NCBI RefSeq assembly: GCF_900142755.1 | Contig: NZ_FRCA01000003.1 | Location: 372,001 to 436,000 of the forward strand | Origin: Halomonas cupida | GTDB lineage: Bacteria; Pseudomonadota; Gammaproteobacteria; Pseudomonadales; Halomonadaceae | Reading direction: 5' to 3' | Length of the DNA: 64,000 nt | Part shown: piece after piece, positions 54,353 to 64,000 of the stretch | How positions within the stretch are numbered: the first letter of the stretch is position 1 | How the letters are laid out: each line of letters opens with the position of its first letter | The notes under the pieces: model-generated | Seen by the model: the letters and a program-made list of their open reading frames with translations, nothing else | The model's database searches: none | What the model was told of the DNA's origin: nothing | Program-made: the position numbers and the translations under genes

Positions 54353-55631
54353 AATGATAGGCGCCATTGGCCTGGCGTCGCTGCTGGTGCTGATGGTAAT
54401 CCGTGTGCCGGTAGCACTGGCCATGCTGCTGGTGGGCGTGGGGGGCTTCTCGCAGATCATCGGCTGGGGCGCGGCGGTATCGATGCTCAAGTCGGTCCCG
54501 GTCGAGGTACTGACCAACTACAGTTTCAGTGCGGTGCCGATGTTCATCCTGATGGGCGTGCTGGCGGCACATTCCGGTATGGCGGGAAAGCTGTTCGAGT
54601 CGGCGCGAGTGATCTGCGGTGGCTGGAAGGGAGGCCTGGCGATTGCGGCCATTGGCTCCTGCGGCATCTTCTCGGCGATCTCCGGTTCCTCACTGGCCAC
54701 GGCCAGTACCATGACGCGAGTGGCGTTGCCGGAGATGGAGCGGCATGGCTACCACCGCGGTCTGGCAACCGGTGCCCTGGCAGCGGGAGGGACTCTCGGC
54801 ATCATGATCCCGCCGAGTATTGCCCTGCTGATCTACGCCATTCTCACCGAGCAGTCGGTGGGTGACATGTTCATGGCCGGGTTGATTCCCGGACTGCTGG
54901 GGTTGGTGCTCTACGCGCTGACCGTCAGTGTGGTGATGCGCCTCAAGCCTGAACTGGCAGTGGCCGGAGAGTCCACCGCATGGCGTGCCAAGCTGGCGTC
55001 GCTGGGCGGGCTTGTCCCCTTTCTGGCGGTATTCCTGATCATGATCCTCGGCATCTATTTCGGTGTTTTCACACCCACCGAAGGGGCCAGTGTCGGGGCC
55101 TTTGCCACACTGGTCTACGCCCTGGTCAAGGGGATGCGTGGCAATGGGCTGTGGGCGGCGGTACAGGAGACCCTGGCGCTGTCCAGCGTGGTGTTCTTCA
55201 TGCTGGTCGGTGCCGAGACCCTGGGTTACTTCATCTCGGTGTCGCGGATATCGTTCTCGATCAGTGACCTGCTCTATGGCCTTGAGCTGTCGCCCTTTGT
55301 GGTGGTGCTGTGCATCCTGGTCATGTACTTCCTGCTCGGCATGTTCATGGACTCCATCGCCATGCTGGTGATTACGGTGCCGGTGGTGTTCCCGATCATC
55401 CAGTCATTGGGCATCGACCCGGTATGGTTCGGCATCGTCACCGTGCTGACCGTGGAGCTGGGGCTGATCACGCCACCTGTGGGTATGAACGTGTTCGTGA
55501 TCAAGGCCATGGCGCCTCACGTGGGGCTGGGGGAGATCTTCCGTGGTGTCGCGCCCTTCATTGCTTCCGACCTTGTGCGTCTGGTCCTGCTGCTGGCCTT
55601 CCCGGTGCTGACGACCTGGTTTCTGATCTGA
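54342..55631 (+). CDS. dctM: TRAP transporter large permease
   Basis: A 429-residue permease with about 12-13 TM helices. Start at 54342 (MATEMIGAIGLASLL) inside the dctQ end. Characteristic GASGSS-like ISGSSLATASTMTRVALPEM, GTLGIMIPPSIALLIYAI and LGLITPPVGMNVFVIK. Sodium-driven uptake is known for the family. The neighbouring pobR-pobA suggests an aromatic acid substrate, an inference from position only. Confidence 0.95.
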   Translation: MATEMIGAIGLASLLVLMVIRVPVALAMLLVGVGGFSQIIGWGAAVSMLKSVPVEVLTNYSFSAVPMFILMGVLAAHSGMAGKLFESARVICGGWKGGLAIAAIGSCGIFSAISGSSLATASTMTRVALPEMERHGYHRGLATGALAAGGTLGIMIPPSIALLIYAILTEQSVGDMFMAGLIPGLLGLVLYALTVSVVMRLKPELAVAGESTAWRAKLASLGGLVPFLAVFLIMILGIYFGVFTPTEGASVGAFATLVYALVKGMRGNGLWAAVQETLALSSVVFFMLVGAETLGYFISVSRISFSISDLLYGLELSPFVVVLCILVMYFLLGMFMDSIAMLVITVPVVFPIIQSLGIDPVWFGIVTVLTVELGLITPPVGMNVFVIKAMAPHVGLGEIFRGVAPFIASDLVRLVLLLAFPVLTTWFLI

Positions 55632-55642
55632 TCCAGTGTTGC

Positions 55643-56578
55643 TCAGCCCGGTGACCGTTGTTGGCGTTTGCGGAAGTTGCTGGGAGATACCCCGGTCAGG
55701 CGCTTGAAGAAGCGGGTAAAGTAGGCCGGGTCGGAAAACCCCAGGCCATCGGAGACCTGGGCGATGGTCAGGTTGGTGTAGGTCAATTCCCGTCTGGCCT
55801 CGAGAAGCAGGCGCTGGTGCAACAGTGCCAGAGCGCTGGTACCCGCCTGCTGCCGACAGATGCTGTTGAGGTGGGCGCTGCTCAGCTCCAGCTGTGCCGC
55901 CAGTTCCTCGATGTTGGGTTGGTGGCGGAAGCTCTCCTCGACCAGTGCCTCGAAGCGACGCAGGTGGTGTCGTGAACGCTGATGGGGAGTGGCGCTGTTG
56001 CCATTGTCACTTGAGCCATTGTCACTTGAGCCATTGTCACTCGAGCCGATGGCCAGTCGTGATGCCTCGATGGTCAAGGCCTGGATCAGTGCGCCGAGCA
56101 GGGCGTCGCGCCCTGAGGCAGGGCGGCGGTATTCACCATCGATATGCCTGACCAGCTCTATCAGACGCTGACTGGCCCCCCCTGAGGGAAGGGGTTGGAC
56201 ACTGGCCCGCCGCCAGGTTCTCGAGGCTTCCGGCAATACCTTCGCCAGGTGGTCGACCAGTGGAGCGGCCAGCGTCAGGATGTGGCCTTGAATCGTTGGC
56301 GAGAAACGAAACCCGTGAATGCACAGCGGCGGAACCACGATGGCCAGCGGTGCTTCGGTCTGCCGAGTCGACCCCTCCAGTTCCAGCTCCACCTCTCCTT
56401 CATACAACACCAGTAGATGCACCAGATCAGCATGACGATGTGCACGGATATGCCAGTCATGTAGTCGACTGCGTTCGGCGATCGACTCGCAATGCAGCAG
56501 ATCCGGTGTGGGCCATTGAGCGGTTTCGCCGTAGAGAGCGAAGACCGGGATGTCACCCAGCGGGGAGTGGTTGTGCAC
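55643..56578 (-). CDS. pobR: AraC-family activator, PobR-like
   Basis: A 311-residue regulator: N-terminal cupin sensor domain (HIRAHRHADLVHLLVLYEGEVELELEG in parts), then a Ser/Asp/Asn/Gly linker, then the AraC double HTH (NIEELAAQLELSSAHLNSICRQ; TIAQVSDGLGFSDPAYFTRFFKRLTGVSPSNFRK, each in parts). GTG start at 56578 after GGGAG. Divergent from pobA, as for AraC-type PobR of pseudomonads that respond to 4-hydroxybenzoate. The linker carries three 15-bp tandem repeats (56000-56044) encoding GSSDN units. Confidence 0.88.
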   Translation of the reverse strand: MHNHSPLGDIPVFALYGETAQWPTPDLLHCESIAERSRLHDWHIRAHRHADLVHLLVLYEGEVELELEGSTRQTEAPLAIVVPPLCIHGFRFSPTIQGHILTLAAPLVDHLAKVLPEASRTWRRASVQPLPSGGASQRLIELVRHIDGEYRRPASGRDALLGALIQALTIEASRLAIGSSDNGSSDNGSSDNGNSATPHQRSRHHLRRFEALVEESFRHQPNIEELAAQLELSSAHLNSICRQQAGTSALALLHQRLLLEARRELTYTNLTIAQVSDGLGFSDPAYFTRFFKRLTGVSPSNFRKRQQRSPG

Positions 56579-56654
56579 AGGAGTCTCCCGGATGCGACCA
56601 AAGTGGATGCTGGATCCATGGAAAGTACAAGTTATGGATCGAATAGTGCCTTAA

Positions 56655-57980
<1,326 letters not shown>

Positions 57981-58046
57981 CTTGATCGGGAGTGACCCGA
58001 AGGAGGAACTAGGCAGCTGTCGGGGACTGGCGTATGGTCAAGGGCC

Positions 58047-58892
58047 GTGTTCCATAGAGTCCGATTGGCCGAGTCCATGCCGTCCGAGCGTCTAAATCCT
58101 TTCCAGATTCTGATTCTGATCCTGTCCTTTTATGTCCTGGGCGCCATGGCGGCCCAGGAGCTGTACGACCTGCCTCCGGAGATACATCGACTGCTTCACC
58201 GCATTGACTTCGTGGTGTGTGGCTTCTTCTTCGCCGATTTCGTGATGCGTTTTCGTGCTGCTCCTGACAAGTGGCGATTCATGCGTTGGGGGTGGATCGA
58301 TCTGCTGGCCAGTATCCCGGTGGGCTACCTGTATGCCGGCCGCCTGATCCGAGCGGTGCAGATCATTCGCATGCTGCGCACGATCAAGTCACTGCACCTG
58401 GTCTGGGAACTGCTGTTCCGCAACAAGGCCAAGGGGGTCTTTGCGTCGATCGCCTCGTCCACCGTCATGCTGCTGATCTTCGGCTCGGTGATCATTCTGA
58501 TGGTCGAAGGGCCCAACCCGGAGAGCAGCATAGATACCGCCGAGGAGGCGCTCTGGTGGGCCTTCGTGACCGTTACCACAGTGGGCTATGGCGACTACTA
58601 TCCCGTCACGACGCTTGGTCGTGTCGTGGCCGTTTGCCTGATGGTGGCGGGGGTCGGCCTGTTCGGTAGCTTTGCGGCTTATGTCGGCTCGCTGTTCGTC
58701 GGTGATCAGGAAGATGAAAGCGAGCGCCTGCACCGTGCCAACCGCCGCATGCTGCGAGAGCTTCATCAGGAAATCACGGCGTTGCGTGAGGAAGTGGCTG
58801 CCTTGCGTACCGAGCTGGTCCAGCGTGATGGTATTCAATCACTGCCGACACAGCCGGATGAAGCACCGGGACGAGTGCCAGGAGAGAAATAG
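58047..58892 (+). CDS. Voltage-gated-type potassium channel
   Basis: A 281-residue six-TM channel with S4-like Arg-rich helix (GRLIRAVQIIRMLRTIKSL), selectivity filter TVGYGDYYP and a C-terminal coiled coil (HRANRRMLRELHQEITALREEV in parts). GTG start at 58047; an ATG at 58077 is an alternative. Ends before a strong terminator. Confidence 0.9.
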   Translation: MFHRVRLAESMPSERLNPFQILILILSFYVLGAMAAQELYDLPPEIHRLLHRIDFVVCGFFFADFVMRFRAAPDKWRFMRWGWIDLLASIPVGYLYAGRLIRAVQIIRMLRTIKSLHLVWELLFRNKAKGVFASIASSTVMLLIFGSVIILMVEGPNPESSIDTAEEALWWAFVTVTTVGYGDYYPVTTLGRVVAVCLMVAGVGLFGSFAAYVGSLFVGDQEDESERLHRANRRMLRELHQEITALREEVAALRTELVQRDGIQSLPTQPDEAPGRVPGEK

Positions 58893-58934
58893 CCAGGCCT
58901 TGATGCTGGACCTGGAGATGCCGAGACCGAAATG

Positions 58935-58975
58935 ACAGCAGCTCGGGCGAGTTAATCGCCCGAGCTGCTGTTTTT
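58935..58975 (+). terminator. Strong intrinsic terminator after the K+ channel gene
   Basis: A perfect 16-bp stem (58935-58950 with 58956-58971), loop GTTAA, followed by five T's. Confidence 0.93.
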
Positions 58976-58983
58976 CAGAAGAT

Positions 58984-59158
58984 ACTATTAACATGGCAAT
59001 CAAATAGCTCATCCTGATCGATTTGATTTTCGCCCGCACCACACTGGCGCAGATGCACGGATCTGCTGGTGTGGTGCGGCCTCGCGTCGGCCTGATGGCC
59101 GACGGCGGCACGTCCCTGTGCCGCCATTCACCCAACATGAAAGCATGCCGGGTTAATA
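58984..59158 (-). repeat. 175-bp dispersed intergenic repeat, copy B
   Basis: Reverse-oriented copy of the element at 30353-30527: 175 bp, about 10 mismatches and no gaps. All four stems are kept. It lies between the channel terminator and the convergent SulP gene. Confidence 0.93.
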
Positions 59159-59168
59159 CCGAACTGCC

Positions 59169-60692
59169 TCAGGCTGTCTGGGCCAACACCCTTCTACGTC
59201 TGCCTTCGACGCGTTGTTTCAGCGCAGTGCGTCGTCCCATCGTCAGGCTACCCCCCTGGAGGCGAGCCGATCGCTCCCAGTCCTCCAGCAATTCGATGCA
59301 GGCATGGTCGATATAGGAGAGCCGGTCCATACAGATGCGTAGATGAGTGCCGGGCTCGATGTCGGCGAGGGTGGCGGATAACTGCGGAACCCGCAGAAAG
59401 GTTGCAGCGCCACGCAGGTGCAGTTCGGCATGTCCGGACTCGATGGGCATCAGCTTGATACGCAGTCTCGAGGCACTCCACAGCAGCTTCAGCAGTGTCA
59501 GTGCAAAGCCGGTCAGCACTCCGGTGAGCAGGTCGGTCACCACGATACACAACGCCGTGGCAATGTAGATCAAGGGCGGAACACGTCCGTACTGCCTCAG
59601 GTTACGCATGGCTCTGGGGTCGACCAGCTTGAAGCCGGTATAGACCAGTACGCCGCCGAGGCTGGCAATCGGAATGCTCTGCAGCACGGAGGGCAGCAGT
59701 GAGACCAGAGCCAGCAACCAGAGGCCATGCAGAATGGTTGAGGCACGGCTGCAGGCACCGGCCTGCACATTGGCCGAGCTGCGCACGATGACACCGGTCA
59801 TCGGTAGGGCGCCCAGAGCACCACACAGCATATTGCCGACCCCCTGCGCCGAAAGCTCGCGATTGAACTTTGAGCGTGGTCCCGAATGCATCCGGTCCAC
59901 CGCCGCTGCTGACAGCAGCGTTTCGGCACTGGCGATGAAGGCCATGGCCAGCGCGGCGACCAACAACTCGGGATTGGCCAGGCTGGCCAGGTCCTGAGGG
60001 CCGATCCAGTCGATGGCATCGCCGAGATTGGCGGGTAATTCAACGCGCTTGATCGGCAGTGCCAGCCAACTGCTGATCAGGGTTGCCAGGCTTACACCGA
60101 TCAGCGCGCCTGGCAGAAAGCGCAGTCGTTTCGGGCGATGGCGATCCCACAACCACATACAGGCGATGGTGCCGAGGCCAATGGCGCCGGCGGCCAGAGC
60201 AGCGCTTCCGTTGGCCAGACTAAGGGTATCGATCAGCGCACCGGGAAAGGCCAGCAGGTTGTCCAGCCCGGAGGCCAACGGCGAAGCGTCGACCATTACA
60301 TGCAGCTGCGACAGCACGATAAGAATACCGATACCCGCCAGCATGCCGGAAACAACAGCCGGGGCAGTCACTCGGAACCAACCACCCAGGCGCAGTAGTC
60401 CTGCCAGTAACTGGATCAGACCGGCCAGCAGTAGCACAGGCCCGAGTGCGGCCATGCCGTGGCTATTGACCAATTCGAACACCAGCACTGCCAGCCCGGC
60501 GGCAGGTCCGCTGACCTGCAGAGGGGAGCCGGACAGGAAGCCGATCACCAGGCCACCGATGATGCCGGTGATCAGTCCCTTGGCGGGCGGCATGCCGGAG
60601 GCGATGGCGATACCCATACACAGAGGGAGTGCGACCAGAAACACCACAACGGAGGCCAGTCCATCGCGTGGTAGTGTGCGGAGAGCAGTCAT
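59169..60692 (-). CDS. SulP-family anion transporter (probable bicarbonate)
   Basis: A 507-residue transporter with 12-14 TM helices (FLVALPLCMGIAIASGMPPAKGLITGIIGG in parts; GSPLQVSGPAAGLAVLVFE) and a C-terminal STAS-like domain (HLRICMDRLSYIDHACIELLEDW in parts). It starts 51 bp after the carbonic anhydrase gene, a pairing typical of SulP bicarbonate importers. Sulfate cannot be excluded. Confidence 0.9.
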   Translation of the reverse strand: MTALRTLPRDGLASVVVFLVALPLCMGIAIASGMPPAKGLITGIIGGLVIGFLSGSPLQVSGPAAGLAVLVFELVNSHGMAALGPVLLLAGLIQLLAGLLRLGGWFRVTAPAVVSGMLAGIGILIVLSQLHVMVDASPLASGLDNLLAFPGALIDTLSLANGSAALAAGAIGLGTIACMWLWDRHRPKRLRFLPGALIGVSLATLISSWLALPIKRVELPANLGDAIDWIGPQDLASLANPELLVAALAMAFIASAETLLSAAAVDRMHSGPRSKFNRELSAQGVGNMLCGALGALPMTGVIVRSSANVQAGACSRASTILHGLWLLALVSLLPSVLQSIPIASLGGVLVYTGFKLVDPRAMRNLRQYGRVPPLIYIATALCIVVTDLLTGVLTGFALTLLKLLWSASRLRIKLMPIESGHAELHLRGAATFLRVPQLSATLADIEPGTHLRICMDRLSYIDHACIELLEDWERSARLQGGSLTMGRRTALKQRVEGRRRRVLAQTA

Positions 60693-60743
60693 GAGGTTTT
60701 TTCCAGAACAGTTGAGTCAGGGAAGACGGGGAGAGTTGATGTA

Positions 60744-61457
60744 TCAGGCCTGGGCGTAGCGTGGCTGAGGACTGGCGGATGGCAGGCTGTTGCCATCCAG
60801 CGGTACAAAGCGGCGCTTGCTGGCGTCATAGGCCCGGATGGCGCAACTCTCGATGTCATAGACCCAACCGTGGATATTGAGCCGACCACTGGCCAGGCGT
60901 GAGGCGACGGAGGGGTGGGTGCGCAGATGGTCGAGCTGGGCGACGACGTTCTCTTCCGTCAGTACGTCCAGCGTCTCGCCGGCTGCGCAGTTGCAGTGGC
61001 TTTCCACCACGCTTCGGGCAACGTCGGTGTGACGTAGCCAGGCTTTCACCGTGGGCATGCCTTCCTGACTGGCCGGGTTGAGTACGGCTTTCATGGCCCC
61101 GCAATCGGAATGGCCACAGACAATGATGTGTTCAACACCGAGACTCAGCACCGCATATTCGATGGCGCTGGAAACCCCACCGTTCATCTGGCCATAGGGA
61201 GGCACCACATTGCCGACGTTGCGGGTTACAAACAGCGAGCCGGGCTCGCTCTGGGTAATCAACTCCAGCACGATACGGGAGTCGGCGCAGGTGATGAACA
61301 TGATGCGCGGTTGTTGAGCCGTGGCGAGGCGTTTGAATAATTCCCGCTGCTGGGGATAGATGTCACGACGAAAGTTCTGCAACCCCTGAATAAGGGTGGT
61401 CAGTGCTTCGTCGCTGCTCAGGGACTGGCAATGAGAGATCGGTTCCTGTTCACGCAT
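60744..61457 (-). CDS. can: Beta-class carbonic anhydrase
   Basis: A 237-residue zinc enzyme interconverting CO2 and bicarbonate. Zinc ligands Cys57, His116 and Cys119, with the Asp59-Arg61 dyad (CADSR). GNVVPPYG and GHSDCGAMKA are conserved. Start at 61457 after AGGAAGCAG. First gene of a carbonic anhydrase-SulP operon. Confidence 0.95.
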   Translation of the reverse strand: MREQEPISHCQSLSSDEALTTLIQGLQNFRRDIYPQQRELFKRLATAQQPRIMFITCADSRIVLELITQSEPGSLFVTRNVGNVVPPYGQMNGGVSSAIEYAVLSLGVEHIIVCGHSDCGAMKAVLNPASQEGMPTVKAWLRHTDVARSVVESHCNCAAGETLDVLTEENVVAQLDHLRTHPSVASRLASGRLNIHGWVYDIESCAIRAYDASKRRFVPLDGNSLPSASPQPRYAQA

Positions 61458-61828
61458 GCTCTGCTTCCTTGCTGATATGGTGGATTCGGCACAGTAGCAG
61501 ACGTTTTCTTTCTACAACCTTTCATCGCAATTAATGTTTCATTCATGTTGAGTGAGTGTTTTCTGATATGTTTTATCGTGTTGTTTTTAATTGTCTTTAA
61601 TGAGGTTTTGAGTTTCTTTGTGATGCGGCCGTCTGTTTGAAACGGAAGAACCTTGCGCCATGATGGTGCATAAATCCATGTATGGAAAGTCGGATGAATA
61701 GTAGGAAGTTGGAAATAGGGTTTGAGGAATAAATATATTCCAGAAAGAGATTATTTGCCCGGGGAGAGTGTGCTGGAAGATGATGTATCAGGGAAAATTC
61801 CGTTGATGAGATGGCGAGGAATCTAGCG
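61458..61828. other. AT-rich intergenic boundary before the type III secretion genes
   Basis: A 371-bp stretch with marked AT bias at 61490-61760, unlike the rest of the window. It holds the can promoter and the end of the sct transcript. No protein-like frame or clear terminator is seen. Confidence 0.6.
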
Positions 61829-62878
61829 TTACAGCATCCCTCTGGCCACCAGAATGTCGGCTATCGGCTGGAAACTGTCCTCGGGAATCGGCTCTCCATT
61901 ACCGGCACGCTTGCCGACCTTCTCGGCCAGCGAGCGATCCTCGATGACCGGTAAGCCATGCTTGATGGCTTCGCGCATCAAGCTGGAAGACTCCTGAGGG
62001 GAAGCCTTGCATACCACTGTCGGTACTGGCGTTTCACCCTTGACGTAGCGAATGCCGACCAACCAGCCGCTGGTGCCACCAATCATGATCGAGGCCTGCT
62101 GCACACCGGTGCGTGATGAATAGGCCTGAATATCACGGCGCTGCCGCTGACGTGCCCTGCGGATATCCGGATCACCCTCCATGTCCTTGCGTTCACGCTT
62201 GTGTTCGGTGCGAGTCATGCGTTGGTCTCGTTGGAACAACCAGCGCTGGGTTCGTATGTCCAGCAGACCAACGATCATGAACACCACCAGAGCCGTGATC
62301 ACCAGTGGCTTCATCAAGGTCATGAAGATGCCCTCGAGGCAGCCATAGCCGCAGCGCGAGGACTCCATCAATGCCTGCAGGCCCACCCTGCAGACGACGA
62401 CGAAGGCCACGCCGAGGGTCACGATCTTGAGCAGCGACTTGATGAACTCGATGATGCCACGCACCGAGAAGATCCGCTTGAGACCTTCCGCGGGATTGAT
62501 GTGCTCAAGCCTGGGCTTGATCGGATCCACCGAGAACAGCATGCCGCCCATGATGAGGATATTGGTGAGTATGGCGGCTACCACGGTGATCAGAATCAGG
62601 GGCAGCACGGACCACACCAGAACTTCCAGTCCTGCGGCCATCAACCGTGGCCACAGCGTGTCGAAGGGCTGGGTGTACATCCGGGTGACCAGGGTAATGA
62701 GGCCTCGCACGCGGGTTTCGATACCATCCATGCTGACCACCAGATATAGCGTGCAGCCGAGCATGACGACTGCCGAGACCATATCGTTGCTCTTTTCGAC
62801 CTGACCTTTCTTGCGGGCGTCGCGAAGTTTCTTCTTCGATGGCGGGAGGGATTTTTCTTCACTGGGCTGCTGGGCCAT
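61829..62878 (-). CDS. sctU: Type III secretion export-gate protein SctU, atypical cleavage site
   Basis: A 349-residue FlhB/YscU-family protein. It opens with SEEKSLPPSKKKLRDARKKG, has four TM helices (about 35-225), a charged linker (RTEHKRERKDMEGDPDIRRARQ in parts) and the cytoplasmic domain. YVKGETPVP after the cleavage region is injectisome-like rather than flagellar. Where family members have NPTH and self-cleave between N and P, this protein has Gly268-Thr269-Ser270-Gly271. The rest of the domain is intact to the C-terminus. Start at 62878 after GAGGAT; 11 bp after sctT. Confidence 0.88.
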   Translation of the reverse strand: MAQQPSEEKSLPPSKKKLRDARKKGQVEKSNDMVSAVVMLGCTLYLVVSMDGIETRVRGLITLVTRMYTQPFDTLWPRLMAAGLEVLVWSVLPLILITVVAAILTNILIMGGMLFSVDPIKPRLEHINPAEGLKRIFSVRGIIEFIKSLLKIVTLGVAFVVVCRVGLQALMESSRCGYGCLEGIFMTLMKPLVITALVVFMIVGLLDIRTQRWLFQRDQRMTRTEHKRERKDMEGDPDIRRARQRQRRDIQAYSSRTGVQQASIMIGGTSGWLVGIRYVKGETPVPTVVCKASPQESSSLMREAIKHGLPVIEDRSLAEKVGKRAGNGEPIPEDSFQPIADILVARGML

Positions 62879-62889
62879 ACGGCGATCCT

Positions 62890-63705
62890 CTAACGGGTGG
62901 CTTCGATCAGCGACTCGAAATGCTGGTAGTAGCTGGGCAGAGCGCCCAGTTCGTTGAACATCAGTGGCACCAGAAAGACGATGTAGATCACCAACAGGAA
63001 GGTGAACAGCAGGTTCTTGATCGGTAGTGACAGAATGAACATGTTGAGGTTCGGCGCCATGCGTGCGAGGTAGGCCAGCATCAGGTCGGCGATCAGCATG
63101 GCGATGATCAGGGGAGAGACCATCAGAATGCCGATGCGCATGACCTGGTCGAGGAAGCCGAGCACCGCCAGTGCTGTCTGGGTCTCCAGATTTGGAGTGA
63201 ACGTATCCAGTGGCCACAGGGTATAGCTGCGGTAGAAGCCTTCAAGCAGCATGTTGAAGCCACCTGTGGCAAAGAACAGGGCCACCAGCATGATCACCAG
63301 CAGAGTGCTGGTGACGCCGGACTCCGTGCTGCCCATGGGATCGAGCAACTGGCCCATGGTTGAGGCCCGTTGGAGGTCGACGACTTCCCCGGCGACTTCC
63401 GCGGCCCAGAATGGAATGCCGAACACCATGCCGATGAGGACACCCACCAACAGCTCCTTGAGCAACAACGCAGCGAGGGTGGGGGCGTTCATGTCCAGTT
63501 CGGGGAGAAGGGCGAGGACCGTTGGCAGCATCGGTATCGCCAGGGTCAAGGCAACCGCCGAGCGGATCAGGCCGGTCAGCCCCAGGCGATTGAAGGCCGG
63601 AGTGATCAGGATGACCCCCAGAGCTCGAGACATGCTGATGGCAAGAGCCGCCATGACCGGGTAGATCTGGTCAAGGAGAACGCCCATCAGCTCATCCTGA
63701 AACAT
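62890..63705 (-). CDS. sctT: Type III secretion export-apparatus protein SctT
   Basis: A 271-residue FliR/YscT-family membrane protein with about six TM helices; start MFQDELMGVLLDQIYPVMAAL at 63705 (in parts) after AGGGAG. GEVVDLQRASTMGQLLDPMGSTES (in parts) and PIKNLLFTFLLVIY are typical of SctT. Forms the export gate with SctR and SctS. 11 bp after sctS. Confidence 0.9.
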   Translation of the reverse strand: MFQDELMGVLLDQIYPVMAALAISMSRALGVILITPAFNRLGLTGLIRSAVALTLAIPMLPTVLALLPELDMNAPTLAALLLKELLVGVLIGMVFGIPFWAAEVAGEVVDLQRASTMGQLLDPMGSTESGVTSTLLVIMLVALFFATGGFNMLLEGFYRSYTLWPLDTFTPNLETQTALAVLGFLDQVMRIGILMVSPLIIAMLIADLMLAYLARMAPNLNMFILSLPIKNLLFTFLLVIYIVFLVPLMFNELGALPSYYQHFESLIEATR

Positions 63706-63716
63706 GGAGACGCTCC

Positions 63717-63986
63717 CTACCGTGACCAGGCGGCAAAGTTGTCGAGTATCTGGTTCGTCAGGCCGAGTAATTGACCAACCAACAGGGGGCCGGCAAAGAT
63801 CAGCACCAGCATGATGGTGATGACCTTGACCGCCTGCGGCAGTGACTGGTCCTGAATCTGTGTCAGGGCCTGCAACAACCCGATACCGAAACCGATCAGG
63901 ATGGCCGTCAGCAATGCTGGCGCCGACAGCAGCAGCACGGTCCATAGTGCATCGGTCATCAGTGACTGGAAGATGTCTTCGGACAT
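63717..63986 (-). CDS. sctS: Type III secretion export-apparatus protein SctS
   Basis: An 89-residue FliQ/YscS-family protein with two TM helices. GLLQALTQIQDQSLPQAVK (in parts) is the family core, of the injectisome rather than flagellar style. ATG at 63986. A TAG just upstream (63990-63992) could be the sctR stop; sctR itself would lie past the right edge. Confidence 0.9.
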   Translation of the reverse strand: MSEDIFQSLMTDALWTVLLLSAPALLTAILIGFGIGLLQALTQIQDQSLPQAVKVITIMLVLIFAGPLLVGQLLGLTNQILDNFAAWSR

Positions 63987-64000
63987 GATCTAACCCCCGT

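Noticed and set aside
58839..59138. Open frame within repeat copy B similar to one in copy A
   Set aside because: The similarity reflects the shared 175-bp repeat; the frames have no ribosome site and differ in length.

Overview
The window reads as chromosomal DNA of a GC-rich, moderately halophilic gammaproteobacterium, most likely Halomonas or a close relative in the Halomonadaceae. This rests on the ffh-rpsP-rimM-trmD-rplS-xerD-dsbC-hom-thrC-recJ order, polyhydroxybutyrate (PhaB) and TRAP transporter genes, many acidic proteins, and the overall protein style. No database search was possible, so the genus is inference.

Layout. 1-15 kb: the start of a sugar ABC-transporter binding protein, two acidic alanine-rich lipoproteins, and a run of small housekeeping or accessory enzymes (Tim44-like protein, isochorismatase-like hydrolase, YaaA, Tas, an exonuclease, a quinone oxidoreductase with a repeat-expanded N-terminus, LOG-family protein, LoiP-like protease, YbaK, thioesterase, C-S lyase). 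15-25 kb: CnoX, initiator tRNA-fMet with clear promoter and terminator, PhaB, a large DUF349 protein, the minCDE division-site operon and exonuclease I. 25-33 kb: a pitrilysin-like protease translationally coupled to a SRAP/YedK homologue that lacks its catalytic residues, a TetR-PlsC pair, a CorB-like CBS transporter and a CcsA-like membrane protein. 33-45 kb: the SRP/translation/threonine/recombination housekeeping block. 45-58 kb: a copper-ATPase operon under a MerR-type promoter, a FadL porin preceded by a PsrA-like box, a YncD/PqqU-like TonB receptor, a TRAP transporter and a pobR/pobA pair for 4-hydroxybenzoate. 58-61.5 kb: a potassium channel, a SulP anion transporter and a beta-carbonic anhydrase. 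61.8-64 kb: the end of a non-flagellar type III secretion export-apparatus operon (sctS-sctT-sctU), separated from the carbonic anhydrase by an AT-rich stretch.

Most unusual signals: (1) an SctU whose universally used NPTH autocleavage motif is replaced by Gly-Thr-Ser-Gly; (2) the SRAP homologue with all four active-site residues replaced; (3) a 175-bp, multi-hairpin intergenic repeat in two 94%-identical inverted copies plus a third partial module; (4) elements built of 7-bp direct repeats facing inverted 7-bp repeats, one of which exactly fills the space between two convergent stop codons; (5) a 24-bp minisatellite inside a quinone oxidoreductase gene that resembles an intergenic repeat elsewhere in the window.
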